From contig JARNMJ010000012.1 in the NCBI GenBank assembly GCA_029432795.1, positions 1 to 64,000 on the forward strand: a DNA stretch of 64,000 bases, read 5' to 3'. Numbering within the stretch: position 1 is the first letter of the stretch; each line of letters starts with the position of its first letter. The stretch is from Pontiellaceae bacterium B12219 (GTDB lineage: Bacteria > Verrucomicrobiota > Kiritimatiellia > Kiritimatiellales > Pontiellaceae). The translations under genes were made by a program, and so were the position numbers. Under the pieces are notes generated by a model. The model was not told the origin of the DNA, did not search any database, and saw nothing but the letters and a program-made list of their open reading frames with translations. Of the stretch, positions 15,574-23,490 are shown piece after piece.

Positions 15574-17712
15574 ATGCCTATTCCTGACACCATAAATAGA
15601 GGGATAGCGTCCTCGCTGTCCGCGGATACCGAGGACGGCATCCCTCCAAAAAGAAAGTGTATCGCCTTTCTCGGAACCGGCTCGGATGTCGGCAAGAGCA
15701 TTGTGGTCACTGCCATCGGCCGGATTTTTAAAAACCGCGGCTATTCCGTTGCTCCGTATAAAGCACAGAACATGTCGAACAATTCCTACGTCACATTGGA
15801 AGGCGGAGAAATGGGCCGAGCCCAGGTGGTTCAGGCTGAAGCCTGCGGCGTTGAGCCGCATACCGACATGAACCCTGTTCTGCTGAAACCCAACACCGAT
15901 ATCGGCGCTCAGGTCGTACTGCAGGGTCACGCCATCGGCAATGCATTGGCCGCCGACTATTTTAAAGACACCTCCAAAATCCGCGAGCCCGCCTTCCAAT
16001 CCTTGGAAAAATTAAAAGCCGCCCATGATCTGATTGTTATCGAAGGTGCAGGCTCGTGTGCCGAAGTCAATCTGCGCTCGCGCGACTTCGTGAATTTTGA
16101 AACCGCCCATGCCGCCAACGCTCCGGTTATTCTGGTGGCCGATATTGACCGCGGCGGCGTCTTCGCACAGTTGATTGGTACATTGAATGTGATCCCGGAA
16201 ACGGACCGGAAACGCGTCGCCGGATTCATCATTAACAAATTTCGCGGAGATCCTTCTTTGTTCGACGACGGCATCCGGTATCTGGAAAAAGAAACCGGCC
16301 TACCGGTGCTTGGCCTGATTCCCTACTTCCGGCATATCGAAATTGATTCCGAAGACGGTCTTCCATTGGAAACCGTTATCGATCCCCCCGAAAATCCAAG
16401 GGCTGGAAAAATAAACATCGCCGTGATTCGGCTTCCCCATATTTCAAATTTTACCGACTTCAATCCGCTGATTCGAAACGAGAACGTGCGTTTCCACTAT
16501 CTTTCCAAACCCCGGAATCTGCAGGACTACGATACCCTGATCCTGCCTGGCACTAAAAATGTTCGTTTCGATCTTCAGTGGCTGAAGAATGAAGGCTGGC
16601 AAAACAAAATTAAAAACTTCACCGGTCGCATCCTCGGCATCTGCGGCGGATATCAAATGCTCGGAAAAACAGTTGAAGATCCGCTCGGCATTGAAGGGAA
16701 TCCCGGAACGTCGGAAGGGCTGGGACTGCTCGATATTGAAACCGTACTTGCAGAAAACAAAGTCCTCTCCCGCTCACAAGGTCAACTGGCCGACGGCACC
16801 CGGATCGACGGCTACGAAATTCACATGGGCCGAACCAGACTCGGCCCGGAAGCATTGCCGATGGTGCAGGTTGAATCGAGAAACCATGAACTCGTCGCCG
16901 ATACCGACGGCGCGGCTTCCAAAGATTGGAAAATCATGGGCTCCTATTTCCACGGACTGTTCGACTTCCCCGATTTCCGAAACACCTACCTGAAAATGAT
17001 CAACCCCGACTATCCAGCCGAAGATGCACTGGCCGCGGCCGAATTCAAGGAAACGCAATACGATCTGCTCGCCGACCATTTCGAACAGCATCTCGATATG
17101 ACCCAACTTGAACAAATTGTGTTCGGAAATATTGGCGGGTCGGGTTCCACCCCGACTTGCGCACAAACGGATTCCCCTGAAGACCGGGTGGAACCGGTCG
17201 CTCCAGTTATCCATCGCAAACACCCCGCGCACTTTCCGCCAATCGAACATCACAACACCCCGACCATCATTTTCCTCACAGTTTGTTCCAAGGATCGGAA
17301 GCCCGTTTTCAATACAGACCAAATGCACATGCTTCTGAGAAAAGCGTGGAAAACGGCCGATACGTGGCTGGTCGGCAAATATATGATCATGCCCGACCAT
17401 ATTCATCTGTTCTGCTCTCCCCGGGATCGTGAGGTCTCCCTGAACACCTGGGTATCCTATTGGAAGTCGCTGATCTCTCGATCATTACGGGGGCATGGCA
17501 TCCTATCCTCCGTCAGCCCGGGTGGAACCGGGCCCTCCAGTTCGCAACTTTTCCAACGCGATTTCTGGGACACCCAATTGCGGAGAGGCGAGCACTACTC
17601 AGAAAAATGGGCTTATGTCCGAGATAATCCCGTTCGGGCCAAATTCGTTGCAACGGCTGAAAACTGGCCCTTCCAAGGCGAACTGAATACACTGATCTGG
17701 CTCAATCAATAA
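15574..17712 (+). CDS. cobQ: Cobyric acid synthase fused to a REP-associated tyrosine transposase
   Basis: A single 712-codon frame with two unrelated parts. Residues about 27-520 are CobQ, the glutamine-dependent amidase of corrin side chains. They comprise the P-loop-like GTGSDVGKS, PYKAQNMSNNS and DIDRGGVFAQLIG, then a glutaminase domain with nucleophile region GICGGYQMLG and histidine GYEIHMG. Residues about 545-712 are a Y1 HUH transposase of the REP-associated class: IMPDHIHLF supplies the two metal histidines and YVRDNPVRAKF the catalytic tyrosine. The CobQ stop codon is missing because a REP-bounded unit begins right after LEQIVFGNIGG. GTG at 17188 could start the transposase alone, but it has no good ribosome site. 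The N-terminal 26 codons include another palindrome, with no downstream in-frame start. Confidence 0.88.
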   Translation: MPIPDTINRGIASSLSADTEDGIPPKRKCIAFLGTGSDVGKSIVVTAIGRIFKNRGYSVAPYKAQNMSNNSYVTLEGGEMGRAQVVQAEACGVEPHTDMNPVLLKPNTDIGAQVVLQGHAIGNALAADYFKDTSKIREPAFQSLEKLKAAHDLIVIEGAGSCAEVNLRSRDFVNFETAHAANAPVILVADIDRGGVFAQLIGTLNVIPETDRKRVAGFIINKFRGDPSLFDDGIRYLEKETGLPVLGLIPYFRHIEIDSEDGLPLETVIDPPENPRAGKINIAVIRLPHISNFTDFNPLIRNENVRFHYLSKPRNLQDYDTLILPGTKNVRFDLQWLKNEGWQNKIKNFTGRILGICGGYQMLGKTVEDPLGIEGNPGTSEGLGLLDIETVLAENKVLSRSQGQLADGTRIDGYEIHMGRTRLGPEALPMVQVESRNHELVADTDGAASKDWKIMGSYFHGLFDFPDFRNTYLKMINPDYPAEDALAAAEFKETQYDLLADHFEQHLDMTQLEQIVFGNIGGSGSTPTCAQTDSPEDRVEPVAPVIHRKHPAHFPPIEHHNTPTIIFLTVCSKDRKPVFNTDQMHMLLRKAWKTADTWLVGKYMIMPDHIHLFCSPRDREVSLNTWVSYWKSLISRSLRGHGILSSVSPGGTGPSSSQLFQRDFWDTQLRRGEHYSEKWAYVRDNPVRAKFVATAENWPFQGELNTLIWLNQ
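15599..15646. repeat. 48-bp REP-like composite palindrome in the first codons of cobQ
   Basis: Arms GAGGGAT/ATCCCTC and GTCCTCG/CGAGGAC are separated by three partly unpaired bases and enclose TCCGCGGA. It is translated in frame as extra residues before the CobQ P-loop. Confidence 0.7.
15994..16008. repeat. Dispersed palindrome TTCCA-N5-TGGAA
   Basis: Exact copy TTCCAATCCTTGGAA in cobQ, read in frame as FQSLE. A one-mismatch copy lies at 16394-16408. Confidence 0.9.
17107..17118. repeat. Left copy of a 12-bp direct repeat flanking the transposase unit
   Basis: CTTGAACAAATT, repeated exactly at 17761-17772 outside the right REP-like hairpin. Confidence 0.6.
17133..17163. repeat. REP-like hairpin, left flank of the transposase
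   Basis: A 31-base element starting TGGCGGGTCGGG and ending GACTTGCGCA, with stem GTCGGG/CCCGAC around TTCCAC. It is identical base for base to 17713-17743. Confidence 0.85.
17182..17199. repeat. Internal REP-like hairpin
   Basis: GACCGG-GTGGAA-CCGGTC, a six-base stem with the same loop sequence, on the opposite strand, as the flanking REPs. Confidence 0.6.
17516..17533. repeat. Internal REP-like hairpin within the transposase coding sequence
   Basis: GCCCGG-GTGGAA-CCGGGC, translated as part of a linker (SPGGTGPS) between the HUH and tyrosine regions. Confidence 0.6.
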
Positions 17713-17743
17713 TGGCGGGTCGGGTTCCACCCCGACTTGCGCA
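17713..17743. repeat. REP-like hairpin, right flank of the transposase
   Basis: Identical 31-base copy of 17133-17163, exactly 580 bases away, immediately after the fused stop codon. Confidence 0.85.
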
Positions 17744-17760
17744 GGATCGGGACTCGCTCC

Positions 17761-17772
17761 CTTGAACAAATT
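17761..17772. repeat. Right copy of a 12-bp direct repeat flanking the transposase unit
   Basis: CTTGAACAAATT, identical to 17107-17118 and in the same reading register (LEQI). Confidence 0.6.
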
Positions 17773-17787
17773 CAGTATGATTCCTCC

Positions 17788-18579
17788 ATGAATTTAATTG
17801 ATGAAAAAGAACAGATGCTGCTCGATGAACTTCGCTCCTACGGCGCGATTGCCGTCGCCTATTCCGGCGGCGTGGACTCCACCTATTTAGCCGACTGCGC
17901 GCATGAAGTGCTCGGACAAAATGCCATGATGGTTATTGCCGATTCCCCCTCCATTCCTCGCGGCGAACTCCAGCAAGCCATCGACATGGCCACTGAACGG
18001 GGGTGGAATTTGCGGATTATTCAAACCGAAGAACATCTGAAAGACGAATATCTCGAAAATAAGGGCGACCGCTGTTTCCACTGTAAAAACGAATTGTTCA
18101 CCAAGATGGAAACCATCCTCTCCGAATTCGGCGATATTGTGCTGGCGCACGGTGCCATTGAGGATGACAAGGGCGATGTTCGTCCCGGCACACAGGCCGC
18201 GGCAAACCATTGTGTGATTGCCCCGTTGCAGAATGCCGGTCTTTACAAAAAAGAGATTCGCATCCTGAGCGAACGGCGAGGACTTCCAACCGCAGGAAAA
18301 GCATCGTTCGCCTGCCTCGGATCGCGCTTCCCCACCGGAACCCGGATTGAACTCGAAGCCATGACGCAGGTGGAAAAAGCCGAGGCCATTTTGAGGGCTC
18401 GCGGATACCGCCAATATCGAATCCGCCATCACGATGATCTTTGCCGCATTGAGATTGATCAGGCCGATTTTGACAAACTCATGAACGAACGGATTGAAAT
18501 TGTCAGCGCCATCAAAAAGGCCGGCTATAAATTCGTGACCCTCGATCTCAGCGGCTATTCCATGGGCTCGAGTGCGTAG
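17788..18579 (+). CDS. larE: ATP-dependent sacrificial sulfur transferase LarE family protein
   Basis: A 263-residue PP-loop ATPase of the LarE family, which adds sulfur to a nicotinic acid-derived precursor in making the nickel-pincer cofactor. The PP-loop AVAYSGGVDSTYLAD is near residue 20, and CFHCKNELF and ASFACLGSRFPTGT fit the family; the CxxC near residue 100 suggests a cysteine-rich subtype. ATG at 17788 is chosen because the longer frame from TTG 17737 would begin inside the REP element. No other lar genes are in the window, so the cofactor pathway is inferred. It converges with the next gene. Confidence 0.85.
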   Translation: MNLIDEKEQMLLDELRSYGAIAVAYSGGVDSTYLADCAHEVLGQNAMMVIADSPSIPRGELQQAIDMATERGWNLRIIQTEEHLKDEYLENKGDRCFHCKNELFTKMETILSEFGDIVLAHGAIEDDKGDVRPGTQAAANHCVIAPLQNAGLYKKEIRILSERRGLPTAGKASFACLGSRFPTGTRIELEAMTQVEKAEAILRARGYRQYRIRHHDDLCRIEIDQADFDKLMNERIEIVSAIKKAGYKFVTLDLSGYSMGSSA

Positions 18580-18627
18580 GCGGAAGTGAGTTCGATGGTC
18601 ACCAACCGCGGTCGCTGGAGCCACTAT

Positions 18628-19242
18628 TTAATAGCACCAGCGGGTGCTGTACCGTTGCCGTTTCCAGAGCCTGGGGCGGTGCACGGCGGCGACACCTAAT
18701 CGGCTGTTTTTCAACGGAAGCATCGGTTCATCTTCGTGAATGGTCTGACCGCTGAGCAGAGCCACAACCTGTTCCTGCACATGTTCGAGCTCATCGAGTT
18801 TAAGCTCGGGATCGATGACCATGAAACTTTCATTCGTCTTCCTGTGCTCATAGACCCGCAGGCGACGGCCGTCTTCCATTTTGCTCACATCGCGCTCAAC
18901 CAGCAGTTTCTTGCGTTCAAGCATTACGGTGAGGATGAAAATGGCATTCAGGTCCTCGTCATTCTCTTTGGCAATCAGACGACGAAGCAAGGATTCGACA
19001 TTTTCTTTTTTAACCACCTCTTCCTCCGGGGGAGGAGGAACAATGAAGGTGGTTTTCCAGGAACTCAGGCCCTGGTCTTTTTTATTCCAGCACTTTCTGC
19101 AGAGATCCAAGCGCGAGTACTGCCCGTCAGCAAATATCAGTTTGGAGTAAAGCCCTTCTTTATCTTCAAATGCGTGCTCGCAGGAGGAGCAGGCCTTCGC
19201 ACATTTCTGCACGCGCCAGTTGTCGATATTTTCGCGTCCCAT
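18628..19242 (-). CDS. Hypothetical protein with N-terminal four-cysteine zinc-ribbon-like motif
   Basis: A 204-residue protein of unknown function. The N-terminus has two CxxC-type pairs, CSSCEHAF and LCRKCW, about 27 residues apart, suggesting a treble-clef or ribbon zinc site. The middle (about residues 65-160) is acidic and helical, ending in a segment with RRLRVYEHRKTN. The C-terminus is basic. No catalytic motif is seen. It lies six bases upstream of the ATG-adjacent pgsA end on the same strand, so the pair is probably cotranscribed from the ftsK-rodZ-pgsA direction. I do not recognise a named family. Confidence 0.65.
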   Translation of the reverse strand: MGRENIDNWRVQKCAKACSSCEHAFEDKEGLYSKLIFADGQYSRLDLCRKCWNKKDQGLSSWKTTFIVPPPPEEEVVKKENVESLLRRLIAKENDEDLNAIFILTVMLERKKLLVERDVSKMEDGRRLRVYEHRKTNESFMVIDPELKLDELEHVQEQVVALLSGQTIHEDEPMLPLKNSRLGVAAVHRPRLWKRQRYSTRWCY

Positions 19243-19248
19243 GGAAGA

Positions 19249-19809
19249 TTAACCTTCCTTTTCCCATATCGTATGGCGTTCCTTCCAGAAGTAGACAATA
19301 CCGGACCAGGCGGTCAGCAGAGCGGCGCCGAGGCCGAGCCACCAGGCAAATGCGGTTCCAGGCATTGGAAGATAGGGGGATTCCCAGATCAGTCCGAAGA
19401 AATAGAGGCAGATGGCGAGCATCTGAACCGTGGTCTTTATTTTTCCCCACGGACCGGCCGGCATCACAATACCTTTTTCGATCATGAGCAAACGCATGCC
19501 GGTGACCATGAATTCGCGGGCAATAATCACCACAACCATCCAGGCGGCAATACTTCCAAGTTCTACAAACCCGACGAATGCCGCGCAGACGAGCACCTTG
19601 TCGGCCAGCGGATCCATGAGTTTCCCAAAGGAAGTCACGCCGAAAAAGTTACGGGCCAGATAGCCGTCCAGCGCATCGGTTACACTGGCAATAATGAATA
19701 TGATAAGTGCCGCGATACGCGCGTACGGGAAGTCGAGGGTCATGCAGACCATCATGACTGCAGTCATCCAGAAGCGGCTGATCGTAAGGTGGTTTGGTAG
19801 GCTTTTCAT
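19249..19809 (-). CDS. pgsA: CDP-diacylglycerol-glycerol-3-phosphate 3-phosphatidyltransferase
   Basis: An inner-membrane enzyme making phosphatidylglycerol phosphate from CDP-diacylglycerol and glycerol 3-phosphate. The 186-residue product has several hydrophobic segments and the CDP-alcohol phosphatidyltransferase signature: DALDGYLARN followed by GKLMDPLADK, giving D-DG-AR-G-D-D spacing. It begins PNHLTISRFWMT, typical of PgsA. It is downstream of the RodZ-like gene with one exact palindrome between the two. Another palindrome at 19356 lies in the coding region. Confidence 0.9.
   Translation of the reverse strand: MKSLPNHLTISRFWMTAVMMVCMTLDFPYARIAALIIFIIASVTDALDGYLARNFFGVTSFGKLMDPLADKVLVCAAFVGFVELGSIAAWMVVVIIAREFMVTGMRLLMIEKGIVMPAGPWGKIKTTVQMLAICLYFFGLIWESPYLPMPGTAFAWWLGLGAALLTAWSGIVYFWKERHTIWEKEG
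19356..19370. repeat. Dispersed palindrome TTCCA-N5-TGGAA
   Basis: Exact copy TTCCAGGCATTGGAA inside pgsA. Confidence 0.9.
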
Positions 19810-19828
19810 GCAGGTTCTCTTTATGGAT

Positions 19829-19843
19829 TTCCAGAGATTGGAA
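19829..19843. repeat. Dispersed palindrome TTCCA-N5-TGGAA
   Basis: Exact copy TTCCAGAGATTGGAA in the 35-base gap between the RodZ-like gene and pgsA. Confidence 0.9.
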
Positions 19844-19844
19844 A

Positions 19845-20513
19845 TCAGTTTTTGTCGACTTCAACAACGCCTGGTTTTGCGAGGTAGGCATTCAGAACTC
19901 CATCCTGAATTACAGCATGCTCAACCGCGGCGGCACTTCCAACTGCCGGCGCTTTTTCTTCTTCGCTGTCGCACTGAGAGACACTCAGCACAATAATGAG
20001 AATCAGGAGCACCCCGCCAGCAACAGAGAGAATCAGTTTTACAGGAATTCCGGAACCGGACAGACCGGAAATGGCCGCATTGACATCGCTGAAAACATTA
20101 CGGCGGGGCTTGTTCATATTCCCGTTCCCGAAAATCTGTTTTCGTTCGCCGGACGGCACCGGAGAAGGCGATGGAGCGGGAGCACTTGCCGTATCGGCCA
20201 CACTATCCGCCTTGGCCAGATTCTGGCGGACCTCGTCGGTCAACTGAATTTTGGTTTTCGGCACATGCTGGGCAATATATTCATCGACCAGTGGACGACT
20301 ATCAATGCCGAGATACTGGGCATACATGCGAATAAAACTTTTGGCATACACCGGAGCTGATAAGGCACCGAAATCATCCGCTTCCATGGCCTCAATAAAT
20401 TTGGCCAGAATTTTCGTGGCCCGTCCGGCCTCCGAAACACTGACGCCTTTGGCCTGCCGGGCCGATTCGAGCCGTTGCCCGATGGTTCCGATATTCAGAC
20501 TAGCTTGCTCCAT
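19845..20513 (-). CDS. RodZ-like helix-turn-helix membrane protein
   Basis: A 222-residue bitopic membrane protein. The N-terminal region (about residues 1-75) is a RodZ-type HTH_25 domain: IGQRLESARQAKGVSVSEA then TKILAKFIEAMEADDFGAL and VYAKSFIRMYAQYLGID. A proline-rich linker follows, then one membrane span (VKLILSVAGGVLLILIIVLS) and a short extracytoplasmic tail. RodZ proteins tie MreB to the membrane; the periplasmic domain here is much shorter than usual. ATG at 20513 follows AAGGAG at seven bases, better than the upstream frame start at 20531. It lies between ftsK and pgsA. Confidence 0.78.
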   Translation of the reverse strand: MEQASLNIGTIGQRLESARQAKGVSVSEAGRATKILAKFIEAMEADDFGALSAPVYAKSFIRMYAQYLGIDSRPLVDEYIAQHVPKTKIQLTDEVRQNLAKADSVADTASAPAPSPSPVPSGERKQIFGNGNMNKPRRNVFSDVNAAISGLSGSGIPVKLILSVAGGVLLILIIVLSVSQCDSEEEKAPAVGSAAAVEHAVIQDGVLNAYLAKPGVVEVDKN

Positions 20514-20549
20514 CTTGACACTCCTTAACAATCGTTGCTTTCACAGACC

Positions 20550-22949
20550 TTATTCCTCGCGCTCTTCGCCCGAGTCATCCGTTCCCGTGTTCTGCGGGAT
20601 TTCTCCATCCAGATCGATTAAAATTTCGCGCGGTCCTGCACCATCCGGCGGACCGATCACACCGCGTTCTTCCAACAGATCCATCACCCGTGCCGCGCGG
20701 GTGTAGCCAATCCGCAATCGCCGTTGCAGCGATGAAGTGGACGCCCGTTTGGTCTGACGAATCACTTCAAGGGCCTGCTCCAGAATTTCATCGTCGCCGC
20801 CGTTGTCGATTTCCGGCAGATCGGTCGATGGCTTTTCAATCTTCTCGTGAATTTCGGTAATGAAATCCGGTTTACTCTGTTCTTTCCAGAAATTCGTAAC
20901 GTTATCAATTTCCGGGTCACTCGTGAAGGCCCCCTGCGAGCGGATCAGTTTATCCGAACCGGGCGGAAGCACAAGCATATCCCCTTTGCCTAACAATGCA
21001 TCAGCACCCATGCGGTCGAGAATGGTTCGGCTGTCGACCTTCTGGGAAACCTTGAAGGCAATTCGCACCGGGAAGTTGGCTTTGATGGTTCCGGTGATGA
21101 CTTTCACATCCGGGCGCTGGGTGGCGAGAATCATATGAATGCCGGCCGCACGCGATTTTGCCGCAAGGCGTGCAATGCCCGCTTCAATTTCCGCCTGAGC
21201 TACGGCCATAAGGTCGGCAAGCTCGTCGATCACAATCACGATATACGGCAGTTTATCGGGAAGACTGGTTTTCTTCTTTTCAGGGTTATCAACCACGATT
21301 TCTTCCCCAAAGAGTTCTTCCTGCTTCACCACCGCCCGGGCATTAAATCCGGTCAGATCGCGCACACCGGCCTGGCGAAACCATTTGAACCGCCGCTCCA
21401 TTTCGTCGATGGCCCACTTCAGGCCCAGCGCCACTTTTTTGGCATCGGTGATCACAGGAACAACCAGATGCGGCAAATTATTATACTGATGAAACTCAAC
21501 GGTTTTCGGATCCACAAGAATCATGCGCAGATCATCGGGCGAATGCTTCATGAGCAGCCCGGTCAGAATGGAGTTCATGCAGACCGATTTACCGGCCCCC
21601 GTTGCCCCGGCAATCAGCAGATGCGGCATTTTCGCGAGATCATACACCATGGTATCGCCACTGACATCTTTACCCAGCACCAACGGCAATGCACTTTTTC
21701 CGTTACGAAACTGCGGGCTTTCAATCATATCGCGGAAGAAAACGGATTGACGCGATGTATTCGGTACTTCCACGCCGCAAACGCCTTTCCCAGGGATTGG
21801 AGCCTGAATCCGAATGCTTTCGGCATGCATCTTCAGGGCAATATTATCGGACAGCGCTTTGATTCGTTCCACACGCACACCGGGAGCCGGCAGGATTTCA
21901 TAGCAGGTCACAACGGGCCCCTGCTGCACACCGGTCACCTTGGCTTCCACCCCGAACTCCTCCAGTGTGTCCTGCAGAACCTGAGCGGTATCAGCCACTT
22001 CGCTCGCAGACATGCCTTTGGATTGCGGCACGGCGGCATCGAGCAAACTCAGCGGTGGCAGCTTATATTCTCGGGATTCTGTATCAAGCGTCCCCGTAAA
22101 GGCACCGTCTTCGCTCTCGTCCGCCTTTGATTTGGCAGTTTTTTTAACCGGGGGCAGATCCAGCTCAACCTTCGATTTGCTTACCTGTTTTTTCTCGGTG
22201 ATGTTCTGCTGCGCCTCAACCAGCGCTTTGATATCCACCGGTGCGTCTTTTTTGACTTTTTTCTCTGCCTTCGGCACAGCAGTTGTTTTGGGTTTTGCTG
22301 TTTTGCGCTTAACTTTGCGCTTCGGCGCAGGAGTCTCGGCACGCTTTTCTTCAAAGACCTCTTCCGCCGAAGGTTTTTCAATTTTGATGGTTTTTACTTT
22401 TTCCCAGATCCATTTTCCGAGTTCCACGATTCGAAGATCCAGCATTCGAACAACCGCGATGAACAGCAGCACAAAAAATACGATGCCCGCACCGGCATGT
22501 CCGATCCAGAAGCCGAGCGACCGTTGCGCCAGCACTTCCCCCATTAAACCGCCGGGAGTTCCGATATTAAGCTTAGTCACCCAACTCATCCAGAACTGCT
22601 CATTCATATCCACCAAACCGGCCAGACAGAACAAGAACAGAATGAACCAAAGCAGGCGGGGATAAATTTTGCGGGCCGACCAAAATACCGACGAAATTCC
22701 AATCCAGAGAATGCAAAACGGAATCACATAACCGGCCATCCCGAAATACATAAAACAAATATAGGCTGTTCGGGCTCCGAACGGTCCAATCCAGTTGCTG
22801 GAGCCCGGTTCGTTGGTGAACACACTGATATCAGTCGGATCATACGATAAAACCCCCAAAAGAAGCATCAATCCAACTGTACCCACTAAAATCCCTGCGA
22901 TCTCGCGCCATCCCGAGCGCCCCGCCTCTTCTGTATTCGTTTTTGCCAT
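20550..22949 (-). CDS. ftsK: DNA translocase FtsK
   Basis: A 799-residue septal DNA pump that resolves and moves chromosome ends during division. Four to five membrane helices occupy the first about 190 residues. A lysine, alanine and glutamate-rich linker follows, shorter than in E. coli. The motor has Walker A GATGAGKS, LVDPKTVEFHQYNNLPHL, Walker B YIVIVIDELADLM and ILATQRPDVKVITG. The C-terminal gamma winged helix is ASTSSLQRRLRIGYTRAARVMD-like, which reads KOPS sequences. ATG at 22949 (MAKTNTEEAG) fits better than the upstream frame start. First gene of a ftsK-rodZ-pgsA unit. Confidence 0.93.
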   Translation of the reverse strand: MAKTNTEEAGRSGWREIAGILVGTVGLMLLLGVLSYDPTDISVFTNEPGSSNWIGPFGARTAYICFMYFGMAGYVIPFCILWIGISSVFWSARKIYPRLLWFILFLFCLAGLVDMNEQFWMSWVTKLNIGTPGGLMGEVLAQRSLGFWIGHAGAGIVFFVLLFIAVVRMLDLRIVELGKWIWEKVKTIKIEKPSAEEVFEEKRAETPAPKRKVKRKTAKPKTTAVPKAEKKVKKDAPVDIKALVEAQQNITEKKQVSKSKVELDLPPVKKTAKSKADESEDGAFTGTLDTESREYKLPPLSLLDAAVPQSKGMSASEVADTAQVLQDTLEEFGVEAKVTGVQQGPVVTCYEILPAPGVRVERIKALSDNIALKMHAESIRIQAPIPGKGVCGVEVPNTSRQSVFFRDMIESPQFRNGKSALPLVLGKDVSGDTMVYDLAKMPHLLIAGATGAGKSVCMNSILTGLLMKHSPDDLRMILVDPKTVEFHQYNNLPHLVVPVITDAKKVALGLKWAIDEMERRFKWFRQAGVRDLTGFNARAVVKQEELFGEEIVVDNPEKKKTSLPDKLPYIVIVIDELADLMAVAQAEIEAGIARLAAKSRAAGIHMILATQRPDVKVITGTIKANFPVRIAFKVSQKVDSRTILDRMGADALLGKGDMLVLPPGSDKLIRSQGAFTSDPEIDNVTNFWKEQSKPDFITEIHEKIEKPSTDLPEIDNGGDDEILEQALEVIRQTKRASTSSLQRRLRIGYTRAARVMDLLEERGVIGPPDGAGPREILIDLDGEIPQNTGTDDSGEEREE

Positions 22950-23078
22950 TGCGGGAATATAGAGGAACCCCGCCTTCCAAATCAACCCAAGTCGCCGCTA
23001 ATGAACATGAATTAATCCAATGGATCAAAAACCCGCGACGGAACAGTTTCACGAGGAGATCTGGATGGTTCGGCATGA

Positions 23079-23434
23079 AAAATTAATTACGTGGAATTCT
23101 AGCCATCTGATTTAGAAGCAACCAAATCGCTCTTCGGCAATGCATTCAACTGGATATTTACCGATTACGACCCCGACCACTGCGACTGCCCCGACGGCGG
23201 TCTGATGCTCGGCTTTTTCCGTGGCGCTGAAAAGTCCACGCAGGCCACCGGCGGCGCATTGGTGACTTTTTTCAGCGAGGACCTCGAAGCCACTCAGCAA
23301 AAATTAAAACAGCCGGAGGCCGCATCATCAAACCCGCTTTTCCCATTCCCGGCGGACGCCGCCTCCATTTCCTGAAACCCGGGGGGAATGAGTTTGCTGT
23401 CTGGTCGGCTACCGGTTTTAGACCGGTGCTATAA
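23079..23434 (+). pseudogene. Decayed VOC (glyoxalase/bleomycin-resistance-like) family gene
   Basis: Translation shows the typical VOC opening INYVEF, then a TAG stop at 23100-23102, then PSDLEATKSLFGNAFNWIF and TDYDP, GGLMLGF and GGALVTFFSEDLEATQQKL. The frame then breaks near 23310. The second half continues in another frame as GRIIKPAFPIPGGRRLHFL and GNEFAVWS before a TAA at 23432. The two frames join into one ordinary VOC domain of about 115 residues, so this is a pseudogene with one nonsense and one frameshift change. No start codon in frame. Confidence 0.8.
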
Positions 23435-23490
23435 AATGCCCTTCGACAATTTGAATGAATCTCATACCAGCTTAACTTGCGTAGAACCTT

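Larger units (their letters stand above)
17133..17743 (+). mobile_element. REP-associated tyrosine transposase unit inserted at the 3' end of cobQ
   Basis: A unit of about 610 bases bounded by two identical 31-base REP-like hairpins, containing a Y1 transposase domain with both the HUH and tyrosine motifs. Two further hairpins with the same GTGGAA/TTCCAC-type loop lie inside. RAYTs are single-strand HUH nucleases linked to REP spread. Here the coding part is fused in frame to cobQ. Confidence 0.75.

Noticed and set aside
16363-16373. TTCCATTGGAA in cobQ as another motif copy
   Set aside because: The half-sites are present but the centre is one base, not five, so it does not fit the spacing of the other copies.
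17737-17787. Upstream TTG start for larE
   Set aside because: It would begin inside the right REP-like element and add residues not typical of the family; ATG 17788 fits better.
23071-23140. Short frame starting MVRHEKLITW as a separate small gene
   Set aside because: It is out of register with the VOC similarity and ends after a few codons, so it is part of the decayed gene region.
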